Part shown: in pieces, positions 22,400 to 33,544 of the stretch | Layout of the letters: each line of letters begins with the position of its first letter | Numbering within the stretch: position 1 is the stretch's first letter | Source: Halichondria panicea | Lineage: Eukaryota; Porifera; Demospongiae; Suberitida; Halichondriidae | Assembly (NCBI RefSeq): GCF_963675165.1 | Contig: NC_087377.1 | Span: forward strand, 13,006,632-13,070,631 | Direction: 5' to 3' | Length of the DNA: 64,000 nt | Program-made: the position numbers and the translations under genes | The notes under the pieces: generated by a model | Told to the model about the DNA's origin: nothing | Databases searched by the model: none | Seen by the model: the letters and a program-made list of their open reading frames with translations, nothing else

Positions 22400-22860
22400 T
22401 TATAGCCTAGCTAGCTAGCTAGCTGTGGCCTTCTCTATGGTGTTGTGTTGAGAAGGCTTGTACACGAAGCCAGAAGAGGCTCTCATCTACCTCTATGATG
22501 GTTGGATGGTCGTGATGTTTTGAACTGGGTTTCTGACAAACTATGGCAAGTCTTTGACTTTGTGCTTCCAACTGCAACCATAGGACCATCGTAGAGGTAG
22601 ATGTGAGCCTCTTCTGGTTTCATAATAGTGTGCAAACCTTCTTGACAACACAATAGAGAATATAAGCCACAGCTTCACAGGAGAGAGAGTTTAAAGTGTT
22701 TCTGACAGACTATGGCAAGTCTTTGACTTTGTGCTTCCAACTGCCACCATAGGACCATTGTAGAGAGCCTCTTCTGGCTTTAGACAAGTGTGTAAGCCTT
22801 CTTGACAACACAATAGAGGGCATAAAGCCACAGGAGACAAGTATTTGTTAAAAATAATAC
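22400..22860 (+). repeat. Repeat shared with 57840-58110
   Basis: AGCTAGCTGTGGCC, GAGAAGGCTTG and CTCTCATCTACCTCTATGA blocks recur at 57.84-58.11 kb. Internally TGGCAAGTCTTTGACTTTGT occurs twice (near 22543 and 22710). Non-coding. Confidence 0.6.
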
Positions 22861-22980
22861 GGAAAGAAACTAGTAAACAAACTAGTTTACTGTATAATTT
22901 TACAAAGGTTTACTAATGTGAACGAATTCCCCAGATTCTGGGGAACTCAGTTTTGCGCATGTGCACTATCACATGGAGTT
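22856..22980 (+). repeat. Direct repeat, left copy (AAACTAGTTTAC type)
   Basis: About 120 bp nearly identical to 24492-24610 in the same orientation, including TTTTACAAAGGTTTACTAAT and the palindrome CCCCAGATTCTGGGG. The same sequence type forms the arms of the fold-back at 58068-58510. Confidence 0.7.
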
Positions 22981-22984
22981 TAAG

Positions 22985-23685
22985 TTCGTTAAACGGAGTT
23001 AATGGGGTGGAGCGTATGTCTCACATGTATATGGTAAAGCGCATGGGTAATATCACATGGCCTCGTGCTTGCTATAATCTTAACTGTTGCTGGTTATAGC
23101 TATCCTTCAATTCGATTGTCTCCTCTACGTACATACAAGGGAGTCAAGTGAGTTGTCACACTGGCACAGGAGCTGGCTTTATCAGTCTGACCATCCAAAC
23201 ATAAAATCGGTCCTGACAGGGCACAGGGCATCAGTCCAGCGGTAGCAACCTATAGCCCACAGGTTAGTAGCAAGTAATTAATCATACAGCATTCCATAGG
23301 GACAATGTGCTTAGTGGGATACAGACATCCCAGCACCAGCACTATAAGCTATTGGCATGGTGATTAACCACCCCTTAAAAGCAACCACCCCATAAAAGCA
23401 TTCGACGGTCCAGGGCTGGGCAGTCTGCACGGACCTTTGGTACTGTTAGCAGGTATGTAATTAATAAGCACCTGTAATTAATAAGCACAGTTAGTATGTA
23501 TGTAATTAAAGTTAATTAAACACCCTTGATGAACTTTCCGTGGGGGTGAGTGGCTGTGATATCTGCGGGGGTGAAGTGCTTAGCGTGACAACGGCGTCCT
23601 GCTAATCACCTAACCCCCTCTCCAGTACCTCCCCCCCCCCACCCAAATAGGTCGAGCGACCCTGGGATACATTGCCCACTAAGTG
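22985..23685. other. Non-coding between repeats
   Basis: Contains an ATTAATAAGCACNTGTAATT local duplication near 23450-23490 and a C-run at 23630-23640. No gene seen. Confidence 0.4.
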
Positions 23686-23689
23686 AACA

Positions 23690-24450
23690 CACATTGAACG
23701 CAGAATACAGACTGAGCAATCTGACAGAATACGGCATACTGTCTGGGGCATTTACCATGAACACATAACAGACTGGGCTGTCTGGGGCATACAGTCAGGC
23801 GTGAACACAGAATATTGAACACAGAATATGGCATTGACCCAATACAGACTGGGCTGTCATACAGAACAGACTGGGCTGTCTGGGCAGAATACGGCCAATA
23901 GGGCATTGACCGTGAACACAGACTGGGCTGTCTGGGGCATAGCACAGAATACGGCATTGACCCAATAGGGCATTGACCGTGAACACAGAACAGACTGGGC
24001 TGTCTGGGGCATAGCACAGAATACGGCATTGACCCAATAGGGCCATTGACCTTGAACACAGAACAGACTGGGCTGTCTGGGGCATAGCACAGAATACGGC
24101 ATTGACCCAATAGGGCATTGACCGTGAACACAGAACAGACTGGGCTGTCTGGGGCATAGCACAGAATACGGCATTGACCCAATACAGGCATTGACCATTA
24201 ACACAGAACAGACTGGGCTGTCTGGGGCATTGACCGTGAACACTGAATACGGCATTGACCCAATACGGGCATTGACCGTTAACACAAAACAGACTGGGCT
24301 GTCTGGGGCATTGACCGTGAACACAGAATACGGTCAAAATACGGCATTGACCCAATACAGACTGGGCCGTTAACACAGAACTGTCGGGGGCATTGACCGT
24401 GAGCATTGACCGTCTGGGGCATGGTGCAGAATACAGACGGGACAGTCTGG
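23690..24450. repeat. Minisatellite, about 72-bp variable unit
   Basis: The unit contains CAGACTGGGCTGTCTG, then GGGGCATAGCACAGAATACG, then GCATTGACCCAATAGGGCAT and TGACCGTGAACACAGAA. Full-length units in the middle are nearly identical and shortened or shuffled ones occur at both edges. The CAGAC...GTCTG core is an imperfect palindrome. Long open frames on both strands arise from the repeat and are not genes. Confidence 0.85.
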
Positions 24451-24491
24451 TTGATTATACCCAGGAAAAAAAAAGGCGATCTAGGGCAGTG

Positions 24492-24660
24492 GTAATACGG
24501 AAAGAAACTAATAAACAAACTAGTTTACGGTATAATTTTACAAAGGTTTACTAATGTGAACGAATTCCCCAGATTCTGGGGAACTCAGTTTGCGCATGTG
24601 CACTATCACCCATGCAATAGAGACCAGGCCGTATTTTAATCGGCCTGGTCTCGAGGCTAA
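24492..24660 (+). repeat. Direct repeat, right copy, plus CAGGCCG hairpin
   Basis: Second copy of 22856-22980, followed by the hairpin AGACCAGGCCG / CGGCCTGGTCT with a 9-nt loop and then CGAGGCTA. The hairpin recurs at 57725, 58310 and 58515. Confidence 0.7.
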
Positions 24661-25175
24661 AACGTTCATGGATTATGAAATGAGAGATACAAAGAGAGAA
24701 AAGGCTAAATAAACTATCTGTCTATTCAGTTTCTTTATGTGGCCTTTCCCTGCAGAGATAGAACAGTTGGAACACAAGTCAAAATAAGTAAAATATTGCT
24801 AAACACGGGCAAACCCACTGCCAATCCTATGTAAAACCTACTGGTTTTACCAAGGGCGTATACAGAGAAGAGGGCATGCAGCTCACTATGTATCCTACGT
24901 ACTCATCCGACTTCGTATCAGAGACCGGATATGCTAAAAATAGAATCCAGTATACGGACGTGAACAAGTGGGCGGTGTTGTTTACGGAGTTATAATTATG
25001 GGCGTGTACATCAGAGCTGCCTAGCTAGCTAGCTAACAGTGCAGTATTATTTTAGAGAAGTGTCATGACCAGTCCTAGTCCAGCCAGGTCCAAGACAACC
25101 CCTTCGAGCATGAAGTTGAGTGCTGGGCGCATTGTTAAGAAGTACCAGAGACTCAGGAAGACAGATTATTGTACC

Positions 25176-26490
25176 TTTTTTTTTTTTTTTTTTTTTTATA
25201 ATAATTCTGCAAAATGCATGGATACACTAGTAGCATATTACGCTAACCTAATGTGCGCCCTGTATATATTACTTACAATAGCGAGTACAAATTAAAAATA
25301 AAGACTAATATTATACTAATGCAAGTGACAGAGTACATTTCTCTTAAATGACAAAATCGATGTACTTTCCTGCAGCTCCAGTGGTAATTCATTCCACACA
25401 GATATTGCCTTTGGGAAAAAAGAGTTCACATATGCATTTGTTCTGCAAATTGGTCTTTCAAACTGTATATTTTTTGTGCTTCTTAGATTGAGAGGGCATA
25501 CTCTTCTTTCCAGTGGTGGATCAGAGAATTTAAAGTTACCATTTATTACCTGGTAAAGGTATGATAGCTTCAGGTACAATCTTCTTGTAGAAAGGGACGG
25601 TAGGTCCACAGTATCTAATAGGGAGTCGTAGTCCATATTCCAAAGTTTTGTGCAGATTTTAAGGGCAAACTTTTGTACTTTTTCTATTTTGTGAGAATTT
25701 GTTTTTTGGTATGGATCCCAAACAGGGGCAGCATATTCCAGTTTTGATCTCACAAGGGAGATGTAGAGTTGTCTTAAACATTCTAGTGACGAGTGGCCAT
25801 AGAACTGTCGGTAAATTATACCAACCTGCTTGCAGGCATTTCTGCACATTTCTTCTATGTGTTTTGACCATGAGAGGTCGTGAGAGATCCACACGCCAAG
25901 GTACTTGTAGTGGTCAACTTTAAGTAGGGGACGTCCACTGATATTGAGACACATGTTGGGAAGTGGTGGGCTGAATTTTCTTGATATAGTCATGTATTTA
26001 CACTTGCTTTGGTTAAACAAGAGTACATTTCTTTCAGACCATGCTTGGAGTTGATCAATATCTCCTTGCAATTTTATATAATCTTCAGGAGATTGAATAG
26101 GATGGTAAAGAAGAAGATCATCAGCATAGAGCAAAAGACTTCCTTCATTTTGATGTAGATCGATGTCATTTATATAGATTAGGAAAAGAAGAGGTCCCAG
26201 CACCGAACCCTGGGGAACTCCTGACACAACCTCCGAGATATTTGATGACTTTCCATTTATTATGACATATTGTGATCTATTCCTGAGGTAGCTTGCTACC
26301 CAAGATACCAGGTGGGGATCTAGGTTCAGATTGGTTAGCTTACTCATCAATATCGAGTGAGGAACCTTGTCAAATGCTTTTTTGAAATCAAAAAAGACTG
26401 CACATACACTCTGACCATCTTCAAGCAGTTTGTGCCAATTGTGCACTGCCGTAAGCAGCGCACCTGTGGTGGATTTTTCTTTACCTAGGT
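25176..26490 (-). mobile_element. 5'-truncated LINE (non-LTR retrotransposon)
   Basis: A T-run at 25176-25197 is the poly-A tail on the minus strand, followed upstream by the reverse transcriptase frame. The open frame begins at about 26490, after an in-frame stop, so the 5' end including endonuclease and RT fingers is missing. I could not find a convincing target duplication. Confidence 0.75.
25316..26446 (-). CDS. Reverse transcriptase of a LINE, N-terminally truncated
   Basis: A 376-codon frame without internal stops encodes RNA-dependent DNA polymerase of a non-LTR retrotransposon. Seen in order: motif A FFDFKKAFDKVPH (residues 18-30), motif B GVPQGSVLGPLLFLIYIND (about 80-98), catalytic motif C LLLYADDLLLY (about 105-115), then HYKYLGVWISHDLSWSKH and the thumb/C-terminal region to the stop. 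In-frame codons upstream of 26446 continue the family pattern (STTGALLTAVHNW), so the annotated start is only a convenience. The family normally carries an upstream endonuclease, absent here. The intact YADD and the open frame suggest a fairly recent insertion, but it cannot be autonomous. The clade is not resolved from sequence reading alone. Confidence 0.85.
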   Translation of the reverse strand: MHNWHKLLEDGQSVCAVFFDFKKAFDKVPHSILMSKLTNLNLDPHLVSWVASYLRNRSQYVIINGKSSNISEVVSGVPQGSVLGPLLFLIYINDIDLHQNEGSLLLYADDLLLYHPIQSPEDYIKLQGDIDQLQAWSERNVLLFNQSKCKYMTISRKFSPPLPNMCLNISGRPLLKVDHYKYLGVWISHDLSWSKHIEEMCRNACKQVGIIYRQFYGHSSLECLRQLYISLVRSKLEYAAPVWDPYQKTNSHKIEKVQKFALKICTKLWNMDYDSLLDTVDLPSLSTRRLYLKLSYLYQVINGNFKFSDPPLERRVCPLNLRSTKNIQFERPICRTNAYVNSFFPKAISVWNELPLELQESTSILSFKRNVLCHLH

Positions 26491-26769
26491 TTCATCTTCT
26501 TGGAGTTGCAACTGTTGGATGGTTTGCCTTTGCCTTTGACACTGCTAGTACAAGCCATACTGCTGCTGAGAACTAGTTTTACTATGCTGCAATCGAGCTA
26601 GCTAGCTGGCACAGATATAAAAAATACTTTGATTTACCTTGTGCGGTCAAAGGTTACGCGTGGGCGTTTTTGTGGGCAGTTCTAAAAATAGCTCAATACG
26701 AAGTCGGATGATTCTGAGAATGGGGCGAGTTGCATGCCCTCTTCTCTGTATACGCCCTTGGTTTTACTA

Positions 26770-27290
26770 ATGTATTCATTTATGATGTACGTGCAATTTG
26801 TATTAATTTTGACACAAATGGCACCCCATAATAATATTATAGTGCATGCATGCATATATATACGCTTATTTTTTTGAGCATTTTTTGCAACAATGTTATG
26901 AGCTATAATTATAATTGGCTACCTCCAATAAGATTAAACCAAATTATTAATTTTGTGATTGTAACACATTAATTACTACCGTACCTGTGTGCCTAGTCGT
27001 ATACGATGATCTTATATAAAATGTAGGTTCATGCATGCATATACGCATAATTATATGCATGTATCAAATTACATTTATCACCCAATTAGAATTAATTAAT
27101 GTCTCATAATTATATATCTGTATGTATAATTATATATACATGTACTATAGCTATATAGATCTTATGACAGCATTCTATAGCTATATTATCATGCAAGTCA
27201 CGTCGGATTTTATGACGTACGTAAAGATATGTAAACGTGTCTATAAATAATATTGCTAGTAAGCTCCAGTGCTTTGAGAGTTCCACTCTT
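26770..27290. other. Very AT-rich spacer
   Basis: TAATTATA-rich with several ATGCATGCATATA stretches. No gene or element boundary seen. Confidence 0.4.
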
Positions 27291-27297
27291 TGAAGAC

Positions 27298-27685
27298 TTA
27301 GAAGCTGGGCTTCTTCACGTCTACATCTGTTAACGAAGCTTTTGGCTTTGGTGGATCTACAATTTAAATGAAAGAATGATGTAAGAATTGTACAATGTTA
27401 ACTTTGACAAGCAATTCATACGTACCTGAATGACCTTCTGTGATAAGTGACATATCACCTCCTTTTCTGCTGGCGTCATTATCACTGGATATTTATGCTA
27501 TATAGGCATCCATGTGTTAAGTATTGGATGTGTACACAATTCATACAAATTTAATTATAGTGTGTATACATACCTGCATGTAAGAACTCCTCTCTTTCCA
27601 CCCCTTATATACATTGTGTAGTATGTGCCTCTGGACTTCTTGTATATAGAGTGCATGGGGAAGAAATTATCGTTGTCATTTACAT
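27298..27685 (-). CDS. Last three exons of an unidentified minus-strand gene
   Basis: Three exons join in phase with canonical sites: 27574-27685 (enters in phase 1, leaves in phase 2), 27426-27484 (2 to 1) and 27298-27356 (1 to stop at 27298-27300). They read VNDNDNFFPMHSIYKKSRGT, a basic stretch YIRGGKRGVLTC, then SDNDASRKGGDMSLITEGHS and DPPKPKASLTDVDVKKPSF. The composition is hydrophilic with K/R and D/E clusters and no membrane segment, like a C-terminal cytoplasmic tail. Further in-frame pieces may lie upstream: near 28006 (TYEVSIGALPHGDDETNL) and near 28159 (FDDDLQAIENLHEVEYTS), but they need weak donors. The family is not recognised. Confidence 0.5.
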
Positions 27686-28459
27686 CTGTTTAAAAAAAGT
27701 TGTTTTAAAGAGCAGGCACATGCAATGTATAGTGTACACGCATACCAGAGTCTAAAAAGAGAGGTTCTGGGGATTGGTTGACACCTCAGGTGTTTTATGA
27801 TGAATTGATCTGCTTTTGTTCCCAGGGACCCTTAGAAATTGTTACATGTACTGTACCATGTACAATAATTAATTTACGCCACATACCCTCCGGAGCACAC
27901 CTTACACTGTGTAGTAGTATACTATGATTTACCTCTTCATCATGCACTTAGGTTGGTTTCATCATCACCATGGGGAAGTGCTCCAATTGAAACCTCATAC
28001 GTAGATCTGCTAATTCACATGACATAATAGCGATTACAGCATAAAACCACTCACCATAATCTATATACCGCGAATTTCGAGGCACTTAAGGTTGACTGCT
28101 AAACGGACGTATATTCTACTTCGTGTAGGTTTTCAATGGCTTGAAGGTCATCGTCAAACCTAAAGATGGACAATCGAATACTATAATTTGTATATACCTC
28201 TTAACCTTTGAGTCACTTCCTCCAAACGACTTCAATCTGTCGCACATTCATCCCTAAAAAAGAAACGATTGTACAAGTCATGTGTATTACGTAGCTGTAT
28301 ACTGTAAGTACATTTCACGAATATGGTTACACTTCTTTAAGTTGTGTCACTAGGAATAGTGAACTTCACAAGCAAAAGAGTATCAAACTTTGTTCAGTGG
28401 TGTCAGTAGCTATATATAGCTGTATCCTTCCACATCCTTTAAACACAAGCCAAAGTTAC

Positions 28460-28848
28460 CATCAAAAGGAGTAGAACGCACTACCATCCTAGGAAATTTT
28501 ACAAGATAATAGACAACATTCGTATTTGGTGCGTACCTTCGGACAAGGGACATTTCTTCCTATCATTTTTCCTGAGTGTCTGGAATTAGAAGTTTCACCT
28601 CGTTGCACATGTGGCTACACAGCTGATAAACTACACATTCATTTATCAAGCTTACCGGTACTCCTCAAAGCAGTCTATAATCATGGGGTACGAGTTTCGC
28701 TTCTTCTCCTGGAACAATTAATTCCTTATACAACACTGTATACATGAGGGAAATTTGTACGTTTATACCTTCAACAACTTGAGCATCAGAGTACAGAAAC
28801 AAATTCTTTAGCAGACACTTGGCACTCGTCCTGAAACCAATCCAGCAG
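28460..28848 (-). CDS. Possible further minus-strand exons
   Basis: Phase-compatible pieces: 28795-28848 (LLDWFQDECQVSAKEFVS, donor weak), 28656-28708 (EKKRNSYPMIIDCFEEYR) and 28537-28579 (HSGKMIGRNVPCPK). The next acceptor near 28488 leads to DGSAFYSF and a stop. Canonical acceptors precede each, but the alternative frame of the first piece (CWIGFRTSAKCLLKNLFLYS) uses a better donor and then breaks. These could be one gene end, alternative exons or a decayed copy. No domain is recognised. Confidence 0.25.
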
Positions 28849-28869
28849 CTGTAAACACACATTAATTTT

Positions 28870-29440
28870 TATAAGCACACAGCTTGGTAGTAAGCAGGGA
28901 CACGCATAAGCAACAAGTTGCAGTGATTGAGTGAAAACAACCTATATAATTATTTCTCAAGAATATCAACGTACCATTCTTATCAACGCATGTGAGGTTA
29001 CGATGGTACGTAGCATTGTAACATAATCACAACCTCTATTCGTATTTGATGTATATTCATCATTTAAAATCACAACATAAATTAATTGAGCTACGAGCTA
29101 TCAGTCGAGAGACAATTTCCATGTGCCTTTTAGCATTCTTCGAGATCACAAATAATTATATGAAAGATTAGTCTTCTGCGACTAGGGCCTAGCTCTTTTA
29201 AGCAAGTTTCCACAAATAACTGATCAAAAAGAGGAGCTAGCTGTTCAGCTTATTAAAAGTGGACCTTATTGACCCTGTCGTATATACGTACCTCCCAGCA
29301 CACTCTTTGTAAGTTTAGGAGATACGTTGCAGTGTATCCTATGCTTGCATTTTATAATAAAACAAAGTCATGTCATAGATTCTAGATAGGAAGTTGACAC
29401 ATTCCCATTGTGAAAATGCATGGGACTGTCGATTACTTTG
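28870..29440. other. No gene seen
   Basis: AT-rich sequence upstream of the minus-strand exons. If the gene is real its earlier exons should lie here or further right, but none could be fixed. Confidence 0.35.
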
Positions 29441-29458
29441 GCTAGACTCGCAAGCCGT

Positions 29459-29725
29459 CACTGTTGTATGGCGAACAGTAGACTGGTAAAACTCCGTGTA
29501 GAGACTCGTGTTGCTCAGTCAGCATTTAAGTGGCTGCGGTTTTCGTGACATCAGTATACTGCATGTGATACGTAGAGTTTTCAAGTGCTATGTCACTATC
29601 AATGATCTTGTGGTAACCGCATGCGGTCTAGCCACTTGAGTTGCCACAAATATCGTGGCAAATGTTGCAAGAGTCTCTACACAGAGTTTGACCAGTCTAC
29701 TGTTCGCCATGCAACAGTACACGAG
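29459..29725. mobile_element. Fold-back element
   Basis: Arms of about 52 bp: ATGGCGAACAGTAGACTGGT at about 29477 and its reverse complement at about 29690-29712, extending to GTAGAGACTC. The left end starts TAGACTCGCAAGCC, like the 9-bp-TSD family, but a duplication was not found. Confidence 0.5.
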
Positions 29726-29849
29726 CGTAATAAATAGCCCGGATTGGACAGGGCTACAATACACGCCTTCAGATGTTATAACTACCTTATTGGCTTATCT
29801 TCTTTATTCAGCTGTTAAGCCATGCTGAATTACAGTTATCAAACCTCTC

Positions 29850-30051
29850 CTTAATGGACACATTATCCATCTCATCATCAAATGCCTTAGCAAGAGCTTG
29901 CTTTTCCTACTGCGTAAACTCCCTCTTTGCAGTCGGATGGCCAGCGACCGTTTTATATTTTTTAGCCGGAAGTACTTCCTGTTTCTTTTTATTTTGCGGT
30001 TATAGGTCCCGTTTTTCTGAGCTATCTTCTAGCTTGTTTATCTTTCTTACT
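29850..30051 (-). pseudogene. Degenerate coding fragment with two in-frame stops
   Basis: On the minus strand one frame reads RKINKLEDSSEKRDL, stop, QEVLPAKKYKTVAGHPTAKR, EFTQ, stop, EKQALAKAFDDEMDNVSIKE. Composition is charged and protein-like on both sides of the stops. It may be the DNA-binding end of an old transposon protein. No motif is diagnostic. Confidence 0.3.
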
Positions 30052-30069
30052 GCAAAAGGTATGATCTTC

Positions 30070-31025
30070 TAAACAGCTCCAAAGTGCTTTTCAGTCTTCC
30101 AGGAGTCGAATAATACTAATAAAGTATCTAGTTTTGCTAGCTGCTTGCCTCTAGCCCCGTTTTTGTACATACTGCACAATTTTGTACCTCAGCAGTGCAT
30201 GTGTTTGCACTGTTCAAAATCGCGTTTCCCAATACGGGCATGCCACAAAAAGTCAAAGGTATTATTGCAAAAAAACCTGGTTGTTCCAGCAAAAAAACAA
30301 AAAGTTAGAGCATGCTAAATTTACCACTTAACATCCATGTGGTCACAGTGTGGCAACAAGTGGGAAACAATTTAACAACACAAAGGTTTGTTCAGAATAT
30401 GTATGACAAGTTACAAAAGTTATCAGCTAACTAAATGGAGCAATGTAGAACCAATCTAGCAACACAAAAATGGACGTTACAGAAGTCAACTGATTATATT
30501 ACACTACGTGAGGCCAGTTCAATCCAGTGTGTATCCAGGGCAACCATGTCGCACCCTCCCATGTCAGCCATGTATCCTCTGTGAGAACGCAAAAAAATTA
30601 TGTTCGAAGTATTTTCACCCCAAAAGCCTTCTTTGGATATCAAGTCTGACAGTTGTGTTATGTAGGAGCTGCCGGATTCCGTCGCAGTAATAGTAGATTC
30701 ATACCTAGACCGAAAAAAGAAAGTGTAAGGTCAGAACAGTGCAATGTGAGTGACATCAGTTCGCTAAAATGATTGATGATTCAATAAGCAATGTGTTAAA
30801 ACTAGAGTTGATTCTAGCAACAGAGACCACTTTAACAGATACCAATTAATTTACTATGATCATTATAATTATAGCAAACTTATTATGCCGATTCATTCCT
30901 GAAGCTTTCTTCAGAGAGAGTGTGCTTTACCTGTTACAAATTCACATCTAATTGTACTTAAAACACACTCGGGGCTCACTTCAAGTATTGACGAAGACCT
31001 CATTAACCCGATGCCTCGCGAGCGA
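30070..31025. other. No supported gene
   Basis: A 60-codon plus-strand frame at 30508-30690 is cysteine-rich (LPCQPCILCENAKKLC) but has no ordered zinc-finger spacing and no splice support. Confidence 0.35.
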
Positions 31026-31029
31026 CTTG

Positions 31030-31250
31030 TCCTAGAGGGAACGGCGCGCTGCGGCGCCATGGGTTATACTAGTCTGTCTGTATGTCGTTCTGTGTATTCT
31101 GAGTATTCTGAGTCTACTGCGATGGCACCGTGTTTGTACCATGGATAGCCTCAACACAACAAGATACAGTATAGTAATTTAAAATTTAATGTTACTCAAG
31201 CTTCGTTGTTGAATAAAAGCGAGCAGAAGCTAAAAAGCTCGAACTTGAAT
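31030..31250 (+). repeat. Partial copy of the 16.1-16.9 kb element
   Basis: Shares ATGGATAGCCTCAACACAAC, GCTTCGTTGTTGAATAAAAG and following blocks with 16225-16470 and 40790-40850. Confidence 0.5.
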
Positions 31251-32395
31251 ATTAGCCTAGATGTACACACGGCTTTAACTCGAGGTTGTAGACTAACTAA
31301 ACCTCAAATAAACGCAGATGGTTTGCACTTCAGTGCTCTAGCTTTTACATCGCTATCCACAAATGAAATAACGGTTCAGCTATAGTTGCAATTCATAGGA
31401 GAACTAAAAAACAGACTGCTCTATTATTATCTGTAGTGTTTAAAGGTCTCAGTTCTTACAGTACAATATTCACTAGGTTATGCTTACTTCAAGAAGCACA
31501 CGTTTGCCATCATTCCCAACCCCAATGAATCCTTAATAAGAGCTCAACACAGTGTATGGCTTGATCTTATAAGGGATTAAACAGACATTGGAAACGTTCA
31601 TGTTGGGGTTTATTGTGTAAAGGGCCAACCCACCACTTCAGCTTCCTCAAGATCAACTGGGATAGCGACAACAACGTCATTCCATTTAGGTGTAAAAAAA
31701 AGAACAGTACTGTGCACCTGGCAAACTTACCTCTACAGTTAAGTAGCACCCGCACCTTGCATGGAGCAGCCGAGTAGCTCAGAATCAGAAACAGATTCTA
31801 GAGACGATAATTATAGTTAAGCAAGTATTTGGTGATTTTTTACTTACATATAGTTTAGCCAATCAATATATAAGAACCAGACAGCCCCTAGTATGATCTT
31901 ATGACAATATTCAAGCATCAGACAGTCCCGATTATGATCGAGATGACATGGATGAACAATTTGTTGTATATCGTGATGTTTTATATTGACTAACTTTGTA
32001 CTTTCATAAAACGATAACTACAACTGGGAACAAAACAGAGATTACAGTATAGCAAAGGGCAGCTCTTCTTCTATCTCCTAACAAAATGTTATAGTAAAAT
32101 TTTATTGGGAAACGCATTTTTGAACACTGGGTAAATAGCCACTATTGTGGGACAACCTTGAGTGAGAATTGCTATGCTAGTGTATCTCTCAACTTACTTG
32201 GCAATAATAGGTGAACTTGGTACCATCCTGTTCCTTGAAGGTTAGTTCACAATACTAGCGCTAAGAGATATTGAATAGTAAGCCCATTTCTTAAATATAA
32301 TAGCTCAAACAACACTGATAAAATTCTAACATTTTGTTGCTTGCAAACAAATGATGTAATGCGAAATGCATATTAAACTAGTGTTCAAGCTGGCG
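31251..32395. other. No gene seen
   Basis: AT-rich, with two short direct repeats (AGACAGTCCC and ATATTCAAGCATCAGACAG near 31880-31925). No element boundary resolved. Confidence 0.35.
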
Positions 32396-32399
32396 CTGT

Positions 32400-33542
32400 G
32401 CTAATGCCTCTCGCCATGTTTTTGCTTTCGCTCAAAAGTATTAGAGTGTTATAATTAGTTAATTTTATATTTTATATTTTATCTATATAAAGTCACTGAG
32501 AAGAAAAGACTTATTTACATGCATCTATTGTTGTTATTTATTGTATTATGTGGCTTACCAGGACCTCAAGAAAGAAGAAAATTGATTATTCCAGGATCTG
32601 TAGTTCAGTGTATCTAAGAAGAAAAGACCTGTGTACATGCATATTGTTATCTATATTGTTATATGGTAGTGCTTTGTGGCTTACCAGGCCCTCAAGACAA
32701 AGATGATTCTGCCAGGAGGATCTGGATCTGGATCTTGGATATTATTTTCTCACACATGGGGGAATGAGCGCGCATGCGCATTACATCCACAGGAATAATT
32801 AAAGGGTGTGTCCAAAGAGATCAATGAATGGCTACTGCTAGCTAGCTAGTAGTTGGGCGGAGCCCGACCGTCCCTGACGGGAGGTCGGGTTGCAAGCCTA
32901 TCTGGGATTTGTTCTAGCGCCACTATAGTGGCGCCCTATCAGATTGCAGCATTTTTCACGTGGCTTGGTTACACTTCCGCTTGCATCTAGTTGCAAAACC
33001 GCATGCAGTATTGCTGTGCCATCCTGTGGTTTACACGTCATCAAGTCGGTTAACACCCACTTGAGAATAATAATATTCATAGCAGTACTACATAATGCGC
33101 AGAACAAATTCCAGATAGGCTTGCAACCCGACCTCCCGTCAGGGACGGTCGGGCTCCGCCCAACTAGCTAGCTAGCTGTTTTAACAGATATTTTCTGAGT
33201 ATTGTAGCTAACAAAAAGCTAGCGCTTTAGTGCAAGGCTAACTCATATGTTGAATAGAAAGTTTGTGCGGACAGATGATGCTATGAAAGATTCTGAAGAG
33301 ACTGCAACAGCCTTCAATGTGAGTCAAACTAGCCATAACTCGAGAAAGAAGCTTTAGTTTGCTAATCCACGAATCGAAATTCAAGAGAACGTGGCTAGAA
33401 GCCTATAGAAGCTGTTAGTTTTCGTCGCATTGCAACCGTTGAGCAGTTATAGCTGGAATACACACACAGACACACACACACACACACACACACACAGTCA
33501 GCTTTACCGTATCCCTCGTGCGGCTACGCCTCGAGGCATAAT
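32400..33542 (+). repeat. Long C2 repeat interrupted by a fold-back element
   Basis: Starts TGCTAATGCCTCTCGCCATG and ends CGGCTACGCCTCGAGGCATA. The 9-bp-TSD element at 32850-33166 interrupts it. The CA tract at about 33462-33494 is expanded relative to other copies. Confidence 0.65.
32850..33166. mobile_element. 9-bp-TSD fold-back element, 317 bp
   Basis: Inverted ends start TAGTTGGGCGGAGCCCGACC and extend about 65 bp. The 9-bp duplication GCTAGCTAG is present at 32841-32849 and 33167-33175, although that sequence is itself a common simple repeat here. Internal CAAGCCTATC links it to 20194-20518 and 59801-60114. Confidence 0.7.
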
Positions 33543-33544
33543 AA

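Larger units (their letters stand above)
24850..26761. mobile_element. Inverted-repeat element with 5-bp TSD, split by a LINE
   Basis: Ends start CCAAGGGCGTATACAGAGAA; the first 31 bp match exactly and a second matching block (ATCCGACTTCGTAT) follows. TTTTA is duplicated at 24845-24849 and 26762-26766. Without the LINE it would be about 600 bp. A short plus-strand frame at 25065-25170 (MTSPSPARSKTTPSS...) could be a relic of its own coding part. A related end fragment lies at about 47895-47960. Confidence 0.6.

Noticed and set aside
23679-24406. Overlapping 155-203-codon minus-strand frames
   Set aside because: They arise from the 72-bp minisatellite, are open in several frames at once and read as a repeated nonsense peptide.
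23690-24450. CRISPR-like array
   Set aside because: Units are contiguous and variable without unique spacers of constant length, and the context is eukaryotic.
30508-30690. Cysteine-rich 60-codon frame as a zinc finger
   Set aside because: Cysteine spacing fits no zinc-finger class and the reverse strand is equally plausible.
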